Origin: Proteles cristata cristata | Taxonomy: Eukaryota; Chordata; Mammalia; Carnivora; Hyaenidae | DNA length: 64,000 bases | Direction: 5' to 3' | Assembly (NCBI GenBank): GCA_017311185.1 | Contig: JAESUZ010000434.1 | Location: 62,001-126,000 of the forward strand | Shown: in pieces, positions 11,571 to 23,560 of the stretch | How the letters are laid out: the number at the start of each line of letters is the position of its first letter | How positions within the stretch are numbered: position 1 is the first letter of the stretch | The notes under the pieces: generated by a model | Seen by the model: only the letters and a program-made list of their open reading frames with translations | Database searches by the model: none | Told to the model about the DNA's origin: nothing | Translations under genes and position numbers: made by a program

Positions 11571-12758
11571 ACCCGTGTATAGCTAGCTGGCTACTTATCT
11601 ATCTTTATATAGCAGTTTTCCAGGCTGGCAGGTCAGAGGCTTTGCCAGAGAAGGACCTCTCTAATTTATTCTCCCAGCTCTGCAGCCTGACTCACTTGGG
11701 GCGGGTCTACATCACAGTCTAAGTACAGTGAATGAGGAAAGTGGCTTCAAGCGAACTGAAAACCATTTGGAAGAAGGAACAGTAGGCATGCGGGGCGACA
11801 CATCGCTACTCAAACCGTAGCAACGAATCAAGATGGGGGGCAGAGCCCCCACGAAACACCAAACTACATTTAAAGTTGTTTACAAATGGCCAGTTTGCAC
11901 CAAATAATAAGACTAGGCTAGGAAAAGATGGGTAAAACCCCACCAATCTGCTCCGGACAAATGGCTGATTCTAGGGCTGAAGCAGGAAATACTCAAGATG
12001 AGCCTAGAGCATCATCAGAAAGTACGGCAGGGCTGAAAGGTCAAAAAGGTGGGGATATGTTGAAGGAGCAACCTGAAACAGCTCCTGAGAGCCAAGGCTG
12101 GAACAATTTGAGCAAAAAAGAAATACATAATGTCATTTTGGATTTTAATCCAAAGTAGGAAATAAATATCCATGAAGGAATTCATATTGATGCAAAGAAA
12201 GGATTGATGCATGAAGAAATAAATAGGGGAGAAGAATCAAATCTCCCATATAGGAAATTCCAAATAACCTATGTAGATTATTCTCCTCTCAAGGAAGTGG
12301 AGCTCAATTCCTCCTCTCCTAGAGTGTGGTCTGTCCTTAGTGACTCGCTTCCAAAGGGTGCAGTATAGAAAGGGTGGTAGGAGGGAACAACATTTGCAGG
12401 GGAGAAACCTGGCGGACACTACGTTAGCTAGGTGATCAAGGTCAACATCATTAGTGGTAACTCATATTACTAGCAGGCATCCCTGATGTGACCCTATGAG
12501 AATAGCACTTCACCTCTTCTCTGAACCCTAGTCTAACCACGAGAAAAACATCAGACAAACCAAACTGAGGAACATCCTATAAAATACCTGGCCAGTATTT
12601 CTCAAAACTGTCACCGTCATTGAAAACAAGGAAAATCTGAGACGCTATCACAGCCCAGAGGAGCCTACGGAGACAAAAGAGTAAAATCTAAGCTGGTGTC
12701 CTGGGTGGCAGAGAAAAGGACGTTAGGGAAAACTGGTGGAATCAGAAGGAAGTAAGGA

Positions 12759-12949
12759 GGGGCACCTAGGTGGCTCAATCAATAAAGCATCCAACTCTTA
12801 ATTTTGACTCAGGTCATGATCTCACAGTTTGTGAGTTCCAACCCCACATTGGACTCTGTACTGACAGTGCAGAGCCTGCTTGGAATTCTCTTATCCTCTC
12901 TCCGTCTCTCTCTCTCTCTCTCAAAATAAATAAATAAACACTAAACAAA
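12759..12949 (+). mobile_element. CAN-SINE nested in L1
   Basis: GGGGCACCTAGGTGGCTCAA head, CTGACAGTGCAGAGCC middle, (CT)n and AAATAAATAAACA tail. Confidence 0.92.
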
Positions 12950-12959
12950 TTTCTGTTAA

Positions 12960-13179
12960 GGGGCACCTGGGTGGCTCAGTCAGTTAGGTGTTCTACTTCC
13001 GTTCTGGTCATGATCTCATGGTTTGTGAGTTTGAACCCCACGTCGGGCTCTGTGCTGACAGCTCAGAACCTAGAGCCTGCTTCAGATTCTGTGTCTCACT
13101 CTCTCTCTCTGCCCCTCCCCTGCTCATACTCGGTCTCGCTCTCTTTCAAAGCTAAACATTAAAAAATTTTTTTTTTAGT
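12960..13179 (+). mobile_element. CAN-SINE with target-site duplication, nested in L1
   Basis: The full-length copy is flanked by TTTCTGTTAA at 12950-12959 and 13180-13189. Confidence 0.95.
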
Positions 13180-13676
13180 TTTCTGTTAAAAAGAAAAAAA
13201 AAGAATGAGGTATGGAGTTTAGTTAACAGTAGTACACCAATGCAGTTTCTGAGTTGTGACAAATGGCACCATAGAAACAGATGTTAACAGTAGGGAGAAA
13301 CGAGTATTGAGCACAGGGTATATGGGAACTATTTTCACTCTCTCTGCAACATTTTTGTAAATCTAAAACTGTTCTAAAAGAAGCAGCTAAAAAAAAAAAA
13401 AACTTACCTGGCTTAGGTTTTAATATCTTAGGACTTATGTGCCCTAAAGAGAAGGGGACAGGCTAACAATGGAGCCCAGGGACCCTAAGAAAGACTGCTG
13501 AGACTCAGTTGATCAGGCAGCGTAAAATAATTTGGTTTTTAAATTGTTTCATGGTTTATATAGAGTGGCTTTAAACCAGCTTGCTCCATGCTGCCCAAAC
13601 CAAAAACACTGCCATCTTGAAATTCCTCTACATGTAAACTTAAATCGTTAGTTGCTTAAAAAGAAAGACCATTTAG

Positions 13677-13865
13677 AGGCCCCTGAGTGGCTCAGTGGCT
13701 TGAGTGTCCGATTCTTAATTTCAGCTTAGGTCATCATCCCAGGGTCGTGGAATTGAGCCCCACCTCGGGCTCTGTGCTGAGCATAGATCCTGCTTAAGAT
13801 TCTCTCTCTCCCCTGCTCATGAGCTCTCTCTCTCTCTCTCTTTCTCTCTAAAATAAAAAAATTTG
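13677..13865 (+). mobile_element. CAN-SINE (older subtype), first of a tandem pair
   Basis: CCCCTGAGTGGCTCAGTGGC head, GCTCTGTGCTGAGCATAGATC middle, then (CT)n and AAAATAAAAAAATT. The middle differs from the felid-type copies. A 20-bp duplication flanks this copy and the next together. Confidence 0.9.
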
Positions 13866-14060
13866 AGGTGTCTGGATGGCTCAGTCGGTTAAGCATCCAA
13901 CTTCAGCTTTGTGGGTTTGTGGGTTCGAGCCCCGCATTGGGCTCTGTGCTGAGAGCATAGAGCCTGCTTTGGATTCTGTGTCTCCCTCTCTCTGCCCCTC
14001 CCTGACTCGTGCTCTGTCTCCATCTCTCTCAAAAAAATGAATAAATATTTTTAAAAATGT
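13866..14060 (+). mobile_element. CAN-SINE, second of a tandem pair
   Basis: GGTGTCTGGATGGCTCAGTC head, GAGCATAGAGCCTGCTT middle and ATGAATAAATATT tail. The pair is bracketed by TTAAAAAGAAAGAMCATTTA at 13656-13675 and 14061-14080, with one mismatch (C/A). Confidence 0.9.
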
Positions 14061-14094
14061 TTAAAAAGAAAGAACATTTAAAAATAATGTGGTG

Positions 14095-14210
14095 AGGTGT
14101 CTGGCTGGCTCCATTAGCCAGTGTACAACTCTTGAATCTCAGGGTTGTGAGTTCAAGCCCCACATTGGATGTAGAGATTACTTAAAAATAAAATCTTAAA
14201 TTAAAAAAAC
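14095..14210 (+). mobile_element. Short tRNA-like CAN-SINE without the CT region
   Basis: GGTGTCTGGCTGGCTCCATT and CTCAGGGTTGTGAGTTCAAG are followed directly by a TAAAAATAAAATCTT tail. This is an older, shorter SINE class. A degenerate ATGTGGTGA/ACGTGGTGA flank supports insertion. Confidence 0.8.
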
Positions 14211-14480
14211 GTGGTGATCCCATTTATGGGATCTGCTCAAAAGCAGGCAGAAGTAATATCAGGTGTGAGTAGTCAGAAAAGTGGTTATTGGTGTTGGGGT
14301 GGCTGGGAGGAAATGAATGAGGGAGCTTTGAGGTGCTACTGCTGTTCTGGGTTTTGACCCAGGAATGGATTATCTGGATGTGTTCAGTTTGTGAAAGTTC
14401 ACCAAGATGTATGCTTATGATCCATGTACTTTCCTGTGTGTAAGTTGTACATTGATAAAACATTTATATATGATCAAATA
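14211..14480 (+). mobile_element. Old LINE-1 3' end
   Basis: Text such as GAAAGTTCACCAAGATGTAT and TGTAAGTTGTACATTGATAA matches an L1M-type 3' UTR in sense. Confidence 0.6.
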
Positions 14481-15685
14481 AATTTATTTCAAACATTAAA
14501 CTTTAGAGCTGAAAAAGACCATTATGCCTCTCTCTTCCCCCCACGAGGCAAAATCTAGAGTGGTCCAATAGTGGTACCCAACCCTGCTCCCCAGGGTTTT
14601 CCACTAGACAGCTCTATGGAGCACTAAGAACAAAGATTTCCAACTGACAGATCTGGGTCAGGCACATCTTCAAGGAGGAAGCCACAGGGAAGGGCAATGC
14701 CAGCACCCACCCTGGTAACCTTACACCAAACTTTTATTCATCTGTGCCTCAGTCTACCCACATTTAAAGAGGATCTTCAACTACTATACATACCGTGCCT
14801 GTCGATCACCAAAAACGTCACCCTCTCGTTAATCAGGCTAGTCTTGTTCTGTCCGATTCCTCAGATTCTATTGTGTGCTTAGATCCCTGGGGATTTGATG
14901 CCCGGAAAATCGAGGGTGGGGGTGATATTGGTAATTAATCTCCATTACAGGGTGATTGTTAAAGGCTACAGGGGAGCTGGAATGACAGGATCTACCCATA
15001 GTTCTGTCTTGAAATCTAACCTTGAAGGACCATCAGAGGACTGATCCGTGGTCCAGTGAGGAGGGTGCTGAGCCCCACAGGGACAAAGGGACTTGCCCTG
15101 AGTCACCCGGCTACTACTTCCTAAAGGTTCTCATCTCTGTAATGTCCTCCAACAGTCTGGCTAACCAGGCTGTCGCTGTGACCTTGAGTTTTATTGTTTC
15201 CTTCAGTGTTTTTTGTTTTCATAATTTCTTTTATTGAGGGAAATCTAGAAAACATAGAAAAGTGAAAAGCATAACAACCAGAATGTACTTGTCCTTTCAG
15301 GATTCAAAAATGCAACTCTCTGAAAGTTTTTACATTGTGAAAGGACACCTATGACGGCATCACATTTTTGTGTGGTTTTTTTTTAATATGTGATTTTTGT
15401 GGCTAAGTTAAGCAGGAGAATAGGAATTCTTGGTTTGCCATTGTCGGGAGTTGAATAGGTCTCTGCAGATTTCTCCGGAGGTCTGGAAATGGGTGGAGTA
15501 GAGTCATGCTCAGAGGGGAGGAACAGGGGACATGGCCAAATTGCCCTGTACCCAGGACATCTCATGGAGGCTTTTAGAGGGGTTTCTCTCTTGAAGAATT
15601 AAACCATCAGACTCACAAATCAGTCCTTTGAGAACTGAGTTCAGCTTTTAGGTTGGGTTATATTTTATTTTCTTTACGTATTTGT
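14481..15685. other. Unique intergenic DNA
   Basis: No gene or clear repeat is supported; a MIR-like scrap may lie at about 14695-14760. Confidence 0.4.
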
Positions 15686-15887
15686 TTGTTTTTAAGTTTG
15701 TTATTTATTTTGAGAGAGAGAGAGCAAGTGATCAGGGGAGGGGCAGAGAGAGGGAGATAGAGAATCCCAAGAAGGATTCTCACCGTCAGCAGAGATCCCG
15801 ATGTGGGGCTCAAACAAACCTTGAGATCTTGACCTGAGCCAAAACCAGGTGTTGGACACTTAATGGGCTGAGCCACCCAGATGCCCC
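15686..15887 (-). mobile_element. CAN-SINE, antisense
   Basis: TTATTTATTTTGAGAGAGAG start and GGGCTGAGCCACCCAGATGCCCC end on the plus strand. Confidence 0.9.
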
Positions 15888-15990
15888 TATTTATTTAAGT
15901 AAACAAATAATACCCCCAGCATCGGGCTTGAACTTATAACCCCAAGATCAAGAGTCACGTGCTCCACTGAATGAGACAGCCAAGTGCCCC
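15888..15990 (-). mobile_element. Short CAN-SINE, antisense
   Basis: Reverse complement of a short tRNA-like SINE ending CAGCCAAGTGCCCC, abutting the previous copy. Confidence 0.75.
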
Positions 15991-16129
15991 GGGTTACGAT
16001 GTTTTTAAATATTTTCTTTCAGAGCAATGTAGATTCACCTGCAGGTGTGTGAAACACTATGGCGAGGCCCTGAAAACCCTTCAGTCAGTTTCCCCTAATG
16101 AGAACATCTTGCATTAAGACTGTCTCTTT

Positions 16130-16242
16130 GAGGCTCCTGGCTGGCTCAGTTGGTAGAGCAGGCAACTCTTGATCTCAGGGTTGTGAGTTCAAGCCCTATG
16201 CTGGGTGTACAGTGTACTTAAAAATAAAACTGTATTTTAAAA
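16130..16242 (+). mobile_element. Short CAN-SINE
   Basis: GGCTCCTGGCTGGCTCAGTT head and TTGTGAGTTCAAGCCCTATG, then TTAAAAATAAAACTG. TGTCTCTTTG and TTGTCTTTTTG flank it. Confidence 0.8.
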
Positions 16243-16336
16243 GGTTGTCTTTTTGTGTGATCTGATGGACTTAAGAAGCTAGTAGAAGATCATGGAGATA
16301 AATCCTTTTCTTTTAGAGGTAAGAAAACTGAGGCCT

Positions 16337-16556
16337 GGGGTGCCTGGGTGGCTCAGGCGATTAAGCGACTGACTCTTGATTTCAGCTCAGGTCATGACTT
16401 CATGGTTCATGAGATCGAGCCCACCCAAAGTCAGGTTCTGTGTTGTCAGCCTGGAGCCTGCTTGGGATCCTCTCTCTGTCCCTCTCTCTCTGCCCCTCTC
16501 CCAGTTGTGGGTCCTCCCCCCCATGCCAAATAAATAAACTTTATTTTTAAAAAAGG
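16337..16556 (+). mobile_element. CAN-SINE with diverged target-site duplication
   Basis: GGGGTGCCTGGGTGGCTCAG head through AAATAAATAAACTTTATTTT tail. GAAAACTGAGGCCTGG upstream pairs with GAAAGCTGAGGTCTGG downstream. Confidence 0.92.
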
Positions 16557-17976
16557 GAGAGAGAGAAAGGAAAGCTGAGGTCTGGGCGGGTAAATGACTT
16601 TCTCAGGCTCACAGCTGGGAATGGCAGGCTCTAGATCTTCTCCCGCTGGGCCTCTGTGGCTTTGTGTACATGGGGTTTTGTATACATGCGGTTTCATTTT
16701 CTGCTCTCCATAATGCCTGGGATCAGGCTAGGTTGGCAGGTAGAATTAGACACCCTCTTGGGTTTGATTCTTCCCCAGTGGAAAAGCAACAAAGGCTTAT
16801 TTTTCACCTGTATTCCGTGTCCGTCGTGGGTTGGTTGGGGGAGGGGAGCTCTACATGGTTCCCACTGAGAGGGGTTTTCATTTCTGTGTGAAAATGGTGG
16901 GAAAGTGGTAACACGGCGTTTGGACACTGGTCTTCCACTCACATTTCACTCTCAAGGCACGTGGCTACATCCACTTCAAGGGGGACAAGGAAGTGGGTTT
17001 CAGTCTTTGCCTATGAATGGAACCAGAAATATTTGTTGAGCAGCACTAATGAATGTCTCTCAGGAGAGACGGGCTTTTTCAGCTGGTCACTGGCAAGTTT
17101 CTTTCTTTGCATGATTAGAGTGCTCGTTTTCTGATTCCACATTTCTTTGTCGCTGTGCTGCCTTCTTTGGCAGTCTCCCAGAGGGGTGGGCATCTGTCAG
17201 TGGGTTCTACAGCCTTCCCTCCAAACGGAGGCGAAGGCTGGGGAGGCATGCCTGCATCCCCAAGCCAATGAGCTCTGGAAGCTTCTCCTGAAAATGTTAA
17301 TATAACCTGAGGCTATGTTAATACAAGGGGGTTGAAGCTTCTGGTATGTTATCATACTGATTGGACTATGCTGTTCATTCATTCATTCAACACTCATGCC
17401 TGGGATATTCTAACCCCAAACTACTGTGATCTGGGTACCATACCCAGCAGGAGGGCTGACCAACTGAGGATCCCCAGAGCAGTGCCATGGTGATGGATCT
17501 GGAAATCTTGTCCTGGGACAATCGTTGCCTGGACAGGACATGCTTAGTTCATAAGGAGAGGAGGTGAAGGACTAGGCTCGAGAAGTCTCCGGGAGCCGGC
17601 TACTGGGCATGGACTGTTTGCTAGGTGGCTGCTGAGGGCAGAGGTGGCTGAGTGGATGGAAGTTGTAAGCAGGCACATTTCAGCTCACCCTGGGGTCTGC
17701 CTTTTAACTAGACAGTCTGCCAAGAGAGGAACAGTTTTCCTTGAAAGCAGGAATGCACAGTCCCCGAAAGTCCCCAAACAGGCTGGATGACCTCTCTAAT
17801 TGATCATTTCTGAAGCTCTGCCCAATTCTTAGTCCACAATGCCTAAGGAAAAGGACTTTCTAGCATCTCTTAGTTCAGGATGAAAGTTCCATCCTTAACT
17901 ACAGATGACGTCACCTGCCTTTTAGCATAAGAGTTGGTCTTCTTCAAGTACCAGTCAATTAAAATAACAACAAAAG
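16557..17976. other. Unique intergenic DNA
   Basis: Nothing recognised beyond a MIR-like scrap near 16560-16640 and a short (ATTC)n at about 17374-17387. Confidence 0.4.
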
Positions 17977-18215
17977 AGGGGCACCTGGATGGTTCAGTCA
18001 GGTAAGCGACGGACTCTTGGTTTACGCTCTGGTCATGATCTCAAGGTTTGTGGGTTCAAGCCCCACGTGGGGCTCTGCACTGGCAGCAAGGAGCCTCTTT
18101 GAGATCCTTTGTCTCTCTCTCTCTGCTCCTCCCCTGCTTGCTCACTTGTGCTCTCTCTCTCTCTCCCTCTCTCAAAATAAAGAAATAAGCTTGTAAAAAA
18201 GTTAAAAAAAAAAAG
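17977..18215 (+). mobile_element. CAN-SINE
   Basis: GGGGCACCTGGATGGTTCAG head, GGGCTCTGCACTGGCAGCAAG variant middle, (CT)n and an A-rich tail. Confidence 0.9.
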
Positions 18216-18357
18216 AAAACTAAGAATACAAAAAAACTAAATAGATGATTATGACCATACAGCTAACACAGAGGCACTTACTATGCATCAGGTAATTTTC
18301 TGAGTGCTTAACATACATACAATTATATGTATATATATTTAAATTAAAATTAAAAAG

Positions 18358-18564
18358 TATATGTTTATATTGATTTTTGAGAGAGAGACAGAGTGTGAGT
18401 GGGGGAGGAGCAGAGAGAGAGAGAGGGAGACAAAGAATCTGAAGCAGTTTCCAGGCTCTGAGCTGTCAGCACAGAGCCCAACAAGGAGCTCAAACTCATG
18501 AACCATGAAACCACGACCTGAGACGAAATCAGACGCTTAACCAACTGAGCCACCCCGGTGCCCC
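18358..18564 (-). mobile_element. CAN-SINE, antisense
   Basis: (GA)n, CTGAGCTGTCAGCACAGAGCC, and the end ACTGAGCCACCCCGGTGCCCC on the plus strand. Confidence 0.92.
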
Positions 18565-18660
18565 TACGAATGTGTAACTCTTAATGTCTGAGTTGTGAGT
18601 TCAAGCCCCACGCTAGGTGTAGAGATTACTAATATGAAAATTAATAAACATAAAAAAAAT
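18565..18660 (+). mobile_element. 5'-truncated short CAN-SINE
   Basis: CTGAGTTGTGAGTTCAAGCC and GTAGAGATTACTAATATG with an A-rich tail; the head is missing. Confidence 0.65.
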
Positions 18661-19019
18661 TTTTTTAATTAAATAAAACAACCTGTGGGTCTAATGGAAA
18701 GTAGAAAAAACATTTTTTTGAAAAGTACAAAATATTTTTAATGAAGTGATAATGAAAACACAAACTGTCAAAATTTGTGTGCTATAGCTAAAATCATACT
18801 GAAAGACACACATAGTTTTATGCATATATTATAAAAGAACAAAGCTAAAAATCAGTGATCAAAGGTTTATTTCAATTAGTACAGAAAAAAGAGAATGTAA
18901 AGCACAAAGAAAAAAGAAAGTAATAAAAAAGAGTGAAAATTAACAAAATACAAAAGAGTCATATAAAATTATCAAAATCATAAGGAGTTGTTTGAAAAAA
19001 AATATATTTTTCAAAAGTT
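18661..19019. other. AT-rich intergenic DNA
   Basis: A-rich text, possibly the remains of an old L1 3' end; nothing specific can be assigned. Confidence 0.35.
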
Positions 19020-19580
19020 TTATTGAGAAATATTTGACTTGCACCATATATATTTAAACTAATTTCTGGCCTCTCAATTCTGTTCCACGATCTCTCAATG
19101 CAGGTATCCATTAAACACTATTTTAATTACTAAAGCTTCATAGTGTTTTTTAAATATTTGGTTGGGCTTGTTCCTGTTCTTTGACTCTGCTCTTTCAATT
19201 TTTAGCTGGCATTTGCTTTTCATTTAAACGTGAGGCTTAGTCTATCTGCCTGGTCAGTACCCCCTCCATATCCCTTGCTTAAAACTCCTGCCGGCATTTA
19301 TTTCTATTAGGATCAAGTTAAATTATATATTAATTTGAGAAGGACTCACGACTTTGTAACATTGAGTCTTCCTATCCAAGAACATGGTGTGTCTTTTCAT
19401 TTATTCAAATCTTCTGTAGTGTTTGAAATTTTTCTTCACGTAGATCATGCATATGGAAGGCTTTCCCTACGTATTTTATCTTTTTGGTTGCCATCAAAAA
19501 TAGGCACTTTTCTTCAAATATATTTTGTATTCCAGTTGGTCAATTTCCAATACCTCTATTTAAGCATGTAACAAAGACTG
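19020..19580 (-). mobile_element. Old LINE-1 ORF2 fragment, antisense
   Basis: CATTGAGTCTTCCTATCCAAG, CATTTATTCAAATCTTCTG and CGTATTTTATCTTTTTGG on the plus strand are the reverse complement of a conserved L1 ORF2 stretch. It is heavily diverged and not coding. Confidence 0.75.
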
Positions 19581-19959
19581 TATTTTGGACATTTTAGCTA
19601 AACCCATATGAATCATACTTGTCAACCACATCCTCTTTAAGCATGAAACACACATCTGACCTTATGTTTCTTTCCTATTTCTGGCAAATAATCTTCAGGC
19701 AACTGCCGATATAAGTATCCTAAAAGTTTCAACAAAACCACTGCAGATGCCCCAAAGCAGGATAAAGCATGTGGGGGCCACAGTTACCTAATCACAAATA
19801 CTAGTCACAAATATCCACACTGTGCCCCTGGTACTTTGCAGGCAGACAATGCACGTTACAGGCCTGATGCATCTGCAGGAGAGCTTATGGGAATCATACA
19901 TTATGCCTGTGCGAACCACTTCCTGGACACTCCAGGCTCTAAAGTCTTTTTCATATGAA

Positions 19960-20800
19960 TTGATCATTTTCCCCATAAAAAGTAATTAATACATACTCAT
20001 CATAGAGTATAAGGAAACATATAAAGGCGAACATAAAAGCCCATCTATAATCCCTACCACCCAGAGATAACCACTACTTTCTTTCCTTCTGATCTTCTTT
20101 CCTTACAAATGTACCAGTACGCATATTCCAAAATTGAGATCACCCTGAATAGATGAGTCTGAATCTTCTTTCTTATGAGCATTTTGCCATGTCATTTTAT
20201 ATTTCTCAAAAGCAGGCTCTTAAATGGCTGTGTGGTGTTTCCTAACAGATAGTCTATAATCTCTTTATTCATTCCACCATTATTTTGCTCTTAGGCTGTT
20301 TTCAGTTTAAAAAAAAAAGTCTTAAGTCAACAGTCTTGTACAAACATCTTTGCTGTCTTTTCTGATTGTGTCCTTTAGATACATTCCTAGATGGATGACT
20401 GAGTCATAAATTAGGAATATTTTTCTAAATTGTGGTAAAATATACATAACATAAAATTTAGCATCCTGGCCATTTTTAAGTATACGGTTCAGCGGCATTA
20501 AGTACATTCACACTGTTGTGCAATCATCACCACTCTCCACCTCTAGAACTTTTCTCAGCTTGCAAAACTGAAACTCTGTATCCATTAAACACTAACTCTT
20601 CATACTCTCCCCAGCCCCTGACACTGTTCTACTTTCTGTTTATGAACTTGGTTACTCTAAGTACCTCAGATAAATGAAGTCACAGAGTATTTGTACTTTT
20701 GTGATGGGCTTATTTCACGTAGTGTAATGTGTTTAAGATTCATCCATGCTGTAGCCTTTGTTGGAACATCCATTGTGTGTAGAGACGATTTTGTTTATGG
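19960..20800 (-). mobile_element. Old LINE-1 3' fragments, antisense
   Basis: Text at 20404-20780 (TTGTGGTAAAATATACATAAC, ACTGAAACTCTGTATCCATT, CAGAGTATTTGTACTTTTGT) is the reverse complement of an L1M 3' end. The part at 19960-20330 (CCACCCAGAGATAACCACTA) is a related ancient fragment with less certain class. Confidence 0.7.
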
Positions 20801-21072
20801 ATAGGAGCATGTTTAAGGCTCTGGATTCAAATTATCTACAGCTGTCCAGAAAGATCACACCAACTTACCTGTCTGCCCGGGTTGTATGAAATTAAAATTC
20901 TGAAGCTTGCACATCTGACTCTGTATTATAGTAACTCGTGGTCTAATTTATTTGTATTGTACCTACACAGAAGTTCCTGCGTTTAGATATGTAGCACCCA
21001 GTTTCTGCAAAGAGACTTTCAAAAGGACTCTTCTCCAAATGTGTGTGTGTGGGGGGAGGCGGTATATACTAT

Positions 21073-21083
21073 ACACACACGCG

Positions 21084-21127
<44 letters not shown>
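21073..21127. repeat. (AC)n microsatellite
   Basis: About 25 dinucleotide units with a few CG interruptions at the 5' side. Confidence 0.97.
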
Positions 21128-21128
<1 letters not shown>

Positions 21129-23189
21129 CTGAAGATAAAGGTATTTAGTATTTGTCAAAGAATAAAGGAGCTCTTCCATAGTTTGGATCAGGATCTAAAC
21201 TGATGCCCACACCAGCATTTGTCAGATTTTGACCTCCCCGGGTTCCATTCTTTTAAACCTGATTCAATTTTTGTGTCTACTAAAGATTTTATTTGGGAGA
21301 AGACATCTGGAATTCGTATAGTGTGTTAACCTTTTCAAGAAGCATCGCTTACATGATTATCAGCTAGTTTCTATAAGATCCCTAGGAGGCAGACACGGTG
21401 ATACTATCAATCACATGGGTATAGACACGGATTCTGAGTCGGAACACTACTTCCTGGGTGTCCTATAGTCAATGTTTGTTTCAGGACCCGAAGACTCGAG
21501 CTCCTATTTCCTGACCCTTGTGCACTGTTTCTGTCCCTTCACCGACTCCCAACTCACTTGTGCTGTGGGCAGTGTAAGTGCTGCTACCACTTTTTTATTT
21601 GGCTTGCCAATGTCCCTGCTTGTCCAGGAATATATTTTCTTGGAGAGGAAAGGGTGCTTACACTGTGCTGGCTAGGCTCAGATCCTCCAAAGTGTCAAGA
21701 ATATTCCATGAGAGATTGAGTGCTGGGCTGCAAGGTTGTGTGGAGGCAGAGAGAACAGTGAAGTTCTGGAGTATTGGATCGTATTCTCTTGGAAGATGAA
21801 AATATCCCCGGGGGCGGGCTTGGGGGGGGTGCTATCCATCACTTGGTGAGACAGAGGAAGAGAACACATACTTGTTGAGTGTCTTTTGGGGCCTGGGTTT
21901 TCCCAGCTGAGCTCTTGAACTTCTGTATCTCTCAAGCCCGTGGAGGACCCTGGGAGATAGCTGGCTGGGGTTAAGGGTGAGTGTGGTTTGTTGCGGGGTG
22001 GAGGGAGGTGGGTGGGAAATGGAATGCGCATACCCACCCTCCTTTGGCATCCTGAAGGATTTACTACTGTACAGTAAGTGCCTGTTCAGTGTCTCTGGCT
22101 GGACAGAGAACCAGCAGGAGTCTACGTGGGCAAGCAGTTCTGGGCACACAGGAAATTGTTGGAACCCACCCCTGGTCCGGGTCCACAGTGGCTCCCAGAA
22201 GACAGAGCTGGAGCCCAGGATCACAGGAGAGGAAAAAGCCACTCTGGGAGCAGAGGGTTGAAGCAGAGGCCTGGGTGAGGAACCCTCGGGGAACCACTGG
22301 TCAGGAGGGCCACTGCCCAGCAGACCGATGTGCCTCCCCCTTCAGCCCGAGGAGGGCCAGAAGAAGAGATGGGGATCTCAAACCCCACCCACTGCCTGAC
22401 ATCATCCTCTCTTGGCATCAGGATCCGTTAGATGTCAAAGCACATGCAAGGAACCTGGGGTCCTCTGGAAGGCCAGAACCCAGCCAATGCTTTAGGACCC
22501 TGAGGCTTTTACAAGTGAGCCTGTATCTGTTTACCCCTAGGCCCCTTTTGGCAAAGTTTCTTTTGTTTTGCTTCTTACAAAGTAAGATCAGTGCGTTGGT
22601 GCAATTTGAAACAAACGATCAATTGCAGATTATTTTGGTGTCAGAGAGTTTCTTCACTATCTTCACCACGGAATTGTACTTCATTGCCCTTGTCAGTTCA
22701 AGGAGAGAAAGAGGAAGGGATCTGAGCTGTATATTTGTGTATATAGAGCCAGGAAATAATAACAAATTTACTGCACAAACTCATCTAGCAGTGACCCCAC
22801 AAATGGAGTGTTTACTGGTCGACCAGTATGAGTGTGTTAATGTTAACCCTATTCAGCGTTGGGCTCAGAAATGCCTGATTGGAGTTTCTTCTTACATCAC
22901 GATTCCGTAGCTCCATCTCTACAGTGTCCTGGGACATTGGTTAGCTCATTTGATCTCAAGACAATTCCATGTCGTATTATTATCCCCATTTCATCCATGG
23001 GGAAACAGGTCTCGGGTGACATACCCAATAGTGACAGACTTGATGGGCGAACACAGCACTTCCAGTTCCAGTACTGGGGTGCTTTGCACTTTCCCTGGTA
23101 CTGTAATTGTCTCCAGTATCTTGCGTTTGCCAGAACATTCCACTTAAGAAACATCTTAGCTTAGCCTGGGTAGCTTTGCATGGATCAGC
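21128..23189. other. Unique intergenic DNA
   Basis: An 822-bp open frame (22089-22910, GTG start, no ATG near its 5' end) crosses this block but has no recognised domain or splice context. No gene is called. Confidence 0.4.
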
Positions 23190-23560
23190 CTCTCCAGATC
23201 TCTCTTTTCTGCAATCCTAATCACTCTTCCCATGCTGTCACCCCCAGCCACATGGGCCTTCCCGCTGTTCTGGTAACATACTGGCTCACCTGTCTCAGAG
23301 TTGGGGCAGAGGCTGTTCTCCCTGTTCTGGAATCGCCTTACCTGATCTTCACTTCCGCCCAAACACAGGTCTCAAATGTGCACTCTCGGCCCCGCACTAG
23401 CTATGGTCCCTGGGTCTACTTCATGTTTTCCAGAGCCTTTCGGGGTGACAGTATGTTTGCTATGTATTCATTGACTGATTCTCTCTCTCCCCAGAGAATG
23501 TCCACTCCCTGAGGAAGAGACTATGTGCCCGGAGCAATACTTGGCACACAGTTAGAGGAC
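23190..23560 (+). mobile_element. L2 LINE 3' end
   Basis: The plus strand follows the L2 3' pattern: CACATGGGCCTTCCCGCTGT, a CTGTTCTGGAATCGCCTTACC middle, and AGAATGTCCACTCCCTGAGG near the end. It is an ancient, inactive fragment. Confidence 0.6.

Larger units (their letters stand above)
11800..13390 (+). mobile_element. Old LINE-1 3' UTR (L1M/L1ME class), split by two SINEs
   Basis: The plus strand reads an L1 3' UTR: GTCCTTAGTGACTCGCTTCC (12334), ACTGAGGAACATCCTATAAA (12563), GGAGTTTAGTTAACAGTAGT (13214) and TGTAAATCTAAAACTGTTCT (13356), ending in poly-A. Two CAN-SINEs at 12759-13179 interrupt it. The 5' boundary is uncertain. Confidence 0.65.

Noticed and set aside
1143..18660. tRNA genes suggested by B-box-like GGTTCAAGCCC motifs
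   Set aside because: All lie in SINE heads, with (CT)n bodies and A-rich tails; none folds as an intact tRNA by inspection.
19020..20800. Reverse-transcriptase-like LINE-1 matches as an active element
   Set aside because: The pieces are diverged, truncated and interrupted by stops; no intact ORF remains.
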